DNA of 54,406 bases, from positions 1 through 54,406 of the forward strand of contig DATGEL010000115.1 of assembly GCA_035310145.1 (NCBI GenBank), written 5' to 3'. This DNA comes from Dehalococcoidia bacterium. Lineage in GTDB: Bacteria > Chloroflexota > Dehalococcoidia > CAUJGQ01. Below the pieces are notes generated by a model, which saw only the letters and a list, made by a program, of their open reading frames with translations, was not told the origin of the DNA and did no database searches. Numbering within the stretch: position 1 is the stretch's first letter; each line of letters begins with the position of its first letter. The position numbers and the translations under genes are program-made. This document shows positions 50,380-54,406 of the stretch, one piece after another.

Positions 50380-51168
50380 TTACATGGCCATCGTGCCGCC
50401 GCCTTCGACCGGCACGACGCAGCCGTTGACGTAGCCGGCGCGGTCGCTGGCCAGGAAGACCGCGACATCGGCGACCTCCTGCACCTCGCCCACCCGCTTG
50501 AGCGGAATGCCGGCGCCCGCCTGCACCCGCTCCTCTTCGACCGGCACGCCGCGGGCGCGGGCGCGGCTGAGAACCAGCTCCTCGTGGCGGTCGGTGCGGA
50601 TCGGGCCGGGGTTGATCGCGACCGCGCGAACGCCGTGCGGCCCGCCCTCCTGCGCCAGGCCGGCGGTGAAGTTCATCAGGCCGGCGTTGGCGATGCCGCC
50701 GGCGATGTAGCCCGCGCTCGGCCGTTTGCCCGCGTTGCCGATGATGTTGACGATCACGCCGGAGCCCTGCTGCTTCATGCCCGGCAGCAGCGCCTTGCTC
50801 AGCCGCACGTAGCCCCACAGCTTCAGGTCGTAGGCACGATGCCAGGTCTCGTCGTCGATGCTCTCGATCGTGCCGCCGGGAATCGCGCCGGCGTTGTTCA
50901 CCAGCACGTCCACGCGGCCCAGCTTCTCCGCGCCGAACGCGGCGAGCGCCGCCACGCCCTCCGCCGTGGAGAGGTCCGCCGCGCAGGCGTAGGCGTTGAC
51001 GCCGTGAGCGTCGGCGATCTCGGCGGCGGCGCGCTGCAGCGCCTCCTGCGAGCGGGCGCAGAGCACGACGTCGGCGCCCTCGGCGGCGAAGGCGCGGGCG
51101 ATGCCCAGGCCGATGCCTTTGCTGGCGCCGGTGACGATGACCTTCTTGCCGCGAAGGTGCAGGTCCAT
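50380..51168 (-). CDS. SDR-family protein lacking the catalytic Ser and Lys
   Basis: 262 residues from ATG 51168 (AGGAG 7 nt upstream). Rossmann fold: VTGASKGIGLGIARAFA (12-28), LCARSQEALQRAA, NNAGAIPGG (91-99). The active-site region reads NIIGNAGKRPSAGYIAGGIANAG: Tyr154 is kept but the Lys four residues later is Gly158, and the usual Ser is missing. C-terminal FLASDRAGYVNGCVVPVEGG is normal for the family. The cofactor is probably still bound; activity may be altered. Downstream of the LLM oxidoreductase set on the same strand. Confidence 0.85.
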   Translation of the reverse strand: MDLHLRGKKVIVTGASKGIGLGIARAFAAEGADVVLCARSQEALQRAAAEIADAHGVNAYACAADLSTAEGVAALAAFGAEKLGRVDVLVNNAGAIPGGTIESIDDETWHRAYDLKLWGYVRLSKALLPGMKQQGSGVIVNIIGNAGKRPSAGYIAGGIANAGLMNFTAGLAQEGGPHGVRAVAINPGPIRTDRHEELVLSRARARGVPVEEERVQAGAGIPLKRVGEVQEVADVAVFLASDRAGYVNGCVVPVEGGGTMAM

Positions 51169-51190
51169 GGGGTGGCTCCTTTCAGCCGCC

Positions 51191-51211
51191 AGGGCACAGG
51201 GCGTAGGGATT
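51191..51211. repeat. Three-unit AGGGxxx heptad array
   Basis: AGGGCAC, AGGGCGT and AGGGATT follow each other at 51191-51211, upstream of the SDR gene start. They are the inverse of the GCCCTAC/GCCCTGT units of arrays E and F. Confidence 0.5.
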
Positions 51212-51259
51212 CGGAAGACCGCGGTGGTGTTGGCCCCTTCGATACTGGTTATCATGCCG

Positions 51260-51526
51260 CTAAATCGCAAGATCGCCCTCGCCGGTGAAGGTGGCCGTGG
51301 CGCCGGGCTCGAGCGTGAGCTTGATGCGTGCGGTGCGGCCGCCGGGCAGGCGCAGGAGATACGGCCCGTCGTGCATCGGCTGCTCGGCGACGATCTTGCT
51401 GAGCGTGCCGCCCCACCGCGTGCGGGAGAACGGTTCCACGTCGATGTAGAGCAGGCACTCCGCCGCCGCCGCGCGGGCGCCGGCGATGGTGTAGAGACGG
51501 ATCGCCGCCGTGAAGGTCCGTCGCAC
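51260..51526 (-). CDS. Hypothetical protein, 88 residues
   Basis: The product is a beta-rich, single-domain protein (TAAIRLYTIAGARAAAAECL, VEPFSRTRWGGTL, PGGRTARIKLTLEPGATATF) with no signal peptide. The GTG start is 6 bp after the LLM oxidoreductase stop, so translation is probably coupled. No family recognised; cofactor or subunit partner of the oxidoreductase is possible. Confidence 0.55.
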   Translation of the reverse strand: MRRTFTAAIRLYTIAGARAAAAECLLYIDVEPFSRTRWGGTLSKIVAEQPMHDGPYLLRLPGGRTARIKLTLEPGATATFTGEGDLAI

Positions 51527-51532
51527 GCGATC

Positions 51533-52549
51533 TCAGCCAGCCGCCACGCGCGCTGGCGCCAGCGCCTCCAGCGTCTCGCGCACTATCTGCTCGCCCGCGC
51601 CGTGCGGGAAGGAGACGCAGGGCGCCTGCACGCCGCGGGCACGGTACTCGGCCATGCGCTCGCGGCAGTGCGCTGGCGTGCCGCTGATCGTGAGCGCCTC
51701 GACCATCGCGTCCGTGACATAACTGGCGGCGCGGGCACGGTCGCGCTCGGCCCAGGCCAGGCGGATGCGTTCGGCCTCTTCCACGAAGCCGTAGTTCGTG
51801 ATCAGCCGGTGATAGTAGACGCCCATGCCGCCGACGTAATAGGCGATGTGCGCCCGCATCAGGTCGCGCGCCGCATCGCCGTCGGCCGAGGCGGCGGTGA
51901 GGATGTAGGGGCTGATCGTGATCTCGGAGAAAGCGCGGCCGGCCTTTGCGGCGCCGGCGCGGATCGGCGCGGTGAGCTGGTCGAAGCGCTCCGGCCAGAA
52001 GTAGATCGGCAGCCAGCCGTCGGCCAGCTCGCCGGTGATCTCCAGGCTGCGGCCGGCGAGCGTGGCGAGGTAGATCGGGATCTGCGGCCGCAGCGGCTTG
52101 AACGGCAGCGGGAAGCCGCGGCCCATGTGAAAGATCGCGCCTTCGTAGTTCAGCCGCTCGCCGCGCAGGATCTGCTGCACGATCTCAACGTACTCACGCA
52201 TCCGCGTCACCGGCTTCTCGTAGCGCAGGCCGTGCCAGTGCTCGATCACGTTGGCGCCGCTGGTGCCAAGGCCGAGGATCAGGCGCCCGCCGCACAGCTC
52301 ATCCACGGTCGCGGCGGTCTGCCCGATCAGCGCGGGGCTGCGACTGAAGACGTTGACGATGCCCGTGCCGAACTGGATACGCTCCGTCGCCGTCGCCATG
52401 TAGGTGATCAGCGAGAAGGCGTCGCGCCCCCACGACTCGCCCACCCAGACGGTTTCGTAGCCCAGTTCTTCGGCGCGGCGGGCGAAGTCGCGCATCGCCG
52501 CGGGCGAAGGGTCTTCGCGCGAGCCGAGCTGCGTGCCGGTCCTCTCCAT
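51533..52549 (-). CDS. LLM-class F420-dependent oxidoreductase
   Basis: 338 residues, luciferase-like TIM barrel. RRAEELGYETVWVGESWGRDAF, ERIQFGTGIVNVFSRSPALIGQTAATVDEL and GRLILGLGTSGANVIEHWHGL are typical of F420-dependent members such as Mer-like and Rv-type enzymes. C-terminal helices ALTISGTPAHCRERMAEYR are the family end. Substrate unknown; together with the Ddn-like protein encoded at 11228 it supports an F420-producing organism. ATG with GGAGCGAGCG upstream. Confidence 0.9.
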   Translation of the reverse strand: MERTGTQLGSREDPSPAAMRDFARRAEELGYETVWVGESWGRDAFSLITYMATATERIQFGTGIVNVFSRSPALIGQTAATVDELCGGRLILGLGTSGANVIEHWHGLRYEKPVTRMREYVEIVQQILRGERLNYEGAIFHMGRGFPLPFKPLRPQIPIYLATLAGRSLEITGELADGWLPIYFWPERFDQLTAPIRAGAAKAGRAFSEITISPYILTAASADGDAARDLMRAHIAYYVGGMGVYYHRLITNYGFVEEAERIRLAWAERDRARAASYVTDAMVEALTISGTPAHCRERMAEYRARGVQAPCVSFPHGAGEQIVRETLEALAPARVAAG

Positions 52550-52602
52550 CGCTCGCTCCTTCTGTGCGGCGTACGCATACGCGGCAGCAGGGATCCTCCA
52601 TC

Positions 52603-53040
52603 CTATGCCCCGCCCCCTTCGCCCTCCAGCCTGAGCATGCCCGTGCAGGCGAGCACGGCCTTCCGCACCGAGTCCGGCACCCCGACGAGCCGCTGCCGGC
52701 GCGTGTCGAAGAAGGCGAAGTCGGTGTGGCCGCGGGCCAGCAGCTCCTCCTCGCCGGCGCGGCGCACCTCGTACTCCACGACGCAGCGGGCTTTGGTGAG
52801 GCGGGTGACGAAGACGGCGATCGCCAGATCGTCGTCCATCGCCGTGGGCCTGTAGAACTCGGCGCCGATCTTCGTGACGACGAAGGCGATGCCCTCGCGG
52901 TCCGTCATCTCCCAGTGGAAGCCCGCGCGGCGAAACGCTTCCGTCCGCGCCTCCTCGAACAGCTCGAAGTAGCGGCCGTGAAAGGCGCCGCCGACAAGAT
53001 CGGTGTGATACATGCGAATGCGCACGCGGCTGACGTTCAT
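52603..53040 (-). CDS. Acyl-CoA thioesterase, 4HBT hotdog fold
   Basis: 145 residues from ATG 53040: VSRVRIRMYHTDLVGGAFHGRYFELFEEARTEAF carries the 4HBT signature (Y-x-D/T-D with HGRYFELFEEAR), then FVVTKIGAEFYRPTAMDD and RCVVEYEVRRAGEEELLARG. Typical length 130-150. An upstream in-frame ATG at 53097 has a TAGAAT box right before it (possible leaderless start) and would add 19 residues; the open frame continues to 53199. Hydrolyses acyl-CoA thioesters. Divergent from the secreted-protein gene at 53276. Confidence 0.85.
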   Translation of the reverse strand: MNVSRVRIRMYHTDLVGGAFHGRYFELFEEARTEAFRRAGFHWEMTDREGIAFVVTKIGAEFYRPTAMDDDLAIAVFVTRLTKARCVVEYEVRRAGEEELLARGHTDFAFFDTRRQRLVGVPDSVRKAVLACTGMLRLEGEGGGA

Positions 53041-53068
53041 GGGGGCATGAGCGGAGTCGCTCCGGGTG

Positions 53069-53082
53069 CTGTCAACTGACAG
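53069..53082. promoter_or_regulatory. Inverted repeat CTGTCA-AC-TGACAG
   Basis: A perfect 6-bp inverted repeat (CTGTCAACTGACAG). A related site CTGCAGTTGACAG lies at 53212-53224 and contains TTGACA (53218-53223), followed by TATACT at 53231 and ACTATC at 53241 (17 bp from TTGACA). Two similar sites either side of the divergent start region suggest a regulator's operators for the thioesterase and the secreted proteins. Confidence 0.35.
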
Positions 53083-53111
53083 GGCTTTGGCGTCCATGGC
53101 GTCGATTCTAC

Positions 53112-53153
53112 GGGCAGGCGGCAGGTGGACGGTAGACGATGCGAGGCGGGCCG
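53112..53153. repeat. Short GC-rich heptad array
   Basis: Steps of 7 such as CGGCAGG, TGGACGG and TAGACGA are seen between 53112 and about 53153, in the region between the thioesterase and the divergent secreted-protein gene. More degenerate than arrays A-E. Confidence 0.4.
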
Positions 53154-53275
53154 CCGCGATGCGCGAGGAGAGGAGGTGAGCGCTCGACACGCACTCCATG
53201 CGTATCCGTATCTGCAGTTGACAGCACAGGTATACTCCGCACTATCGGCTGACTGAGTGTAGACAGGAGGACCCC

Positions 53276-53857
53276 GTGTTCAAAACGCGATGGCCGATGA
53301 CCCGAGTGAACCGAAGGACGGCGCTGCGCGCGGCCGTGCCCCTCGCGGCCGGTGGCGCCGGGCTTGCCCTGGCCGGCCGCGGTGCGACCGGCGCCGTCGC
53401 GCAGTCCTCTGCCTGGAACGCGATGCACCTGGAGCTCGACTTCATCGCCACCTCTGCCGGACCGGTGAGCATCACGCTCGCCGGCAGCGGCCCGCCGCAG
53501 CGCGGCGACTGGTTCTACGTCGATGCGGATGTCTTCGCCTCGGGCGATGCGGGAGGCGCGAAGATTGGCGTCTACCAGTGCTTCGGCGCCTGGACACACG
53601 CCGGCACGGACACCATGGCCCCGGATCAGCGACTCACGATCATTCAATTCCACCTCGACAGCCGGGGCGCGATCATGGGCCTGGTCAACGAGGCTGGAGC
53701 GATGGCGGCTGATCTGGTCGGCACGGTCATCGGCGGCACCGGCGAGTTTCTCGGCGCGATCGGCAGCTTCCGTCAGCCGATCATCCAGCCGGCGGCGGGC
53801 GGGAATCCGCAGATCAATCGCGGCATCTTCGATCTGCTGCTGCCGAACATGGGATAG
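53276..53857 (+). CDS. Tat-exported protein with AOC/dirigent-barrel-like domain
   Basis: 193 residues from GTG 53276 (AGGAGG 6 nt upstream). A twin-arginine signal (VNRRTALRAAVPLAAGGAG, cleavage after about AVAQ at 42) precedes a beta-barrel domain. LTIIQFHLDSRGAIMGL, then GTVIGGTGEFLGAIGSF, correspond to the allene-oxide-cyclase-like/dirigent barrel signature (GGTGxFxGAxG). In bacteria these secreted barrels have no settled function. Forms a tandem pair with the next gene, 10 bp on. Confidence 0.72.
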   Translation: MFKTRWPMTRVNRRTALRAAVPLAAGGAGLALAGRGATGAVAQSSAWNAMHLELDFIATSAGPVSITLAGSGPPQRGDWFYVDADVFASGDAGGAKIGVYQCFGAWTHAGTDTMAPDQRLTIIQFHLDSRGAIMGLVNEAGAMAADLVGTVIGGTGEFLGAIGSFRQPIIQPAAGGNPQINRGIFDLLLPNMG

Positions 53858-53867
53858 GAGGCGTGAG

Positions 53868-54406
53868 ATGGACGGGCAACGCCGCAGCCTCACGCGCCGC
53901 CGGCTGCTGCGCCTCTCGGGCGCACTGGGCGCCGGCATGGCTGCCTCGGCCGTGATCGCGGGCCGCGGCCATGCACGCGCCCAGGAGACGATGCTGACCG
54001 TGTCGGGCGCCGGCGTAAACGTGAAGCAGATGCCCGCCGCCGGCGGCAGCGGCACGGTGCCGCTGCGCGAGTCGTTCAGCTTCGACGCGCACTACGCCCA
54101 GTGCATCATCGAAGACAACCCCTCGGCCTTTGCGATGGACACCTTCGCCATGGGCAAGGTGACGATCGAGGCGCACCAGTTCTTCATGGGCATGTACGCC
54201 AACGACGTGGCGCTGGTCAGCATCAAGCGCAACGCCGCCGGCCTGCTGGTGGCGAAGCTCACGGGCACGCTCGGCTGCGCCACCTACGCCGGCACGGCGG
54301 ATACCACGGTCGGCTCGCGCACGGCGACGGAGCCGGCCTTCTACGAGATCGAGGCGGTCGACGGCGGCGAGGGCGGCGGCGACGCGGGCGACAGCTTCAC
54401 CTTCAA
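53868..54406 (+). CDS. Tat-exported protein, partial (runs off the window)
   Basis: 179 codons visible from ATG 53868, which has AGGAGG 6 nt upstream, 10 bp after the previous stop. Twin-arginine-type signal SLTRRRLLRLSGALGAGMAA with cleavage near ARAQ (about 41). The visible mature part is beta-rich (ESFSFDAHYAQCIIEDNPS, ALVSIKRNAAGLLVAKLTG, LGCATYAGTADTTVG). No family recognised. Its operon place next to the barrel protein suggests a joint extracellular role. Confidence 0.75.
   Translation, partial: MDGQRRSLTRRRLLRLSGALGAGMAASAVIAGRGHARAQETMLTVSGAGVNVKQMPAAGGSGTVPLRESFSFDAHYAQCIIEDNPSAFAMDTFAMGKVTIEAHQFFMGMYANDVALVSIKRNAAGLLVAKLTGTLGCATYAGTADTTVGSRTATEPAFYEIEAVDGGEGGGDAGDSFTF

Overview
The window is a GC-rich bacterial chromosome segment of 54.4 kb. 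Coding density is high, GTG starts are frequent, and most genes have clear GGAGG-type ribosome binding sites. No RNA genes, CRISPR arrays or transposases were seen. The gene set suggests Chloroflexota, possibly the Thermomicrobia/Dehalococcoidia side: a DUF3090 protein, a DUF3303 protein, F420-type LLM and deazaflavin-dependent oxidoreductases, DUF4012, DinB, a YprA/YprB (MrfA/MrfB) pair and an orphan CoxL-like subunit. This is inference from family distribution; no marker gene fixes the taxon.

Layout. Positions 1-6658 are a minus-strand catabolic run (amidase, sulfatase, alpha/beta hydrolase, molybdopterin CoxL-like subunit). Positions 6864-11203 hold a small membrane protein and the mrfA-mrfB DNA repair pair, with a good sigma70-type promoter before mrfA. 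Positions 11228-20112 are mixed housekeeping and accessory genes: F420-type reductase, thymidylate kinase, EamA transporter, an apparently frameshifted small gene, DinB, acyl-CoA dehydrogenase, DUF3303, a secreted protein, DUF3090, a hydrolase and a beta-hydroxyacid dehydrogenase.

Positions 20481-48966 form one large surface-glycan locus. It holds an initiating sugar-phosphate transferase, a Wzm/Wzt ABC exporter whose ATPase carries a C-terminal glycan-recognition-like domain, and a dTDP-L-rhamnose operon in the order rfbA-rfbB-rfbD-rfbC-like. It also holds five glycosyltransferase genes, one of them a GT2 plus WsaF-type two-domain protein. Five SAM methyltransferases are present, one fused to a long coiled coil. 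Two large multi-membrane-span proteins, a GtrA protein, a DUF4012 protein and a lipoprotein complete it. The likely product is a methylated, rhamnose-containing polysaccharide made in the cytoplasm, capped and exported by the ABC transporter. AT-richer patches inside gene bodies and a leftover glycosyltransferase tail show a history of recombination. Positions 49222-54406 hold a secreted glycoside-hydrolase-like protein, an SDR protein without the usual catalytic residues, an LLM oxidoreductase, a thioesterase and two Tat-exported small-barrel-type proteins.

The most unusual non-genic signal is a family of intergenic arrays with a strict 7-bp period. Purine-rich units (such as GGAAATA) form one arm and pyrimidine-rich units (such as CTATTTC) form the other, separated by a short loop. 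They occur at positions 1-109, 2469-2605, 9653-9980, 15951-16059 and 16347-16400, with smaller relatives elsewhere. They run into coding sequence and encode the tails of several proteins and the N-terminal linker of MrfB. An 8-bp array (TTCGGTCA) sits before the glycoside hydrolase gene.
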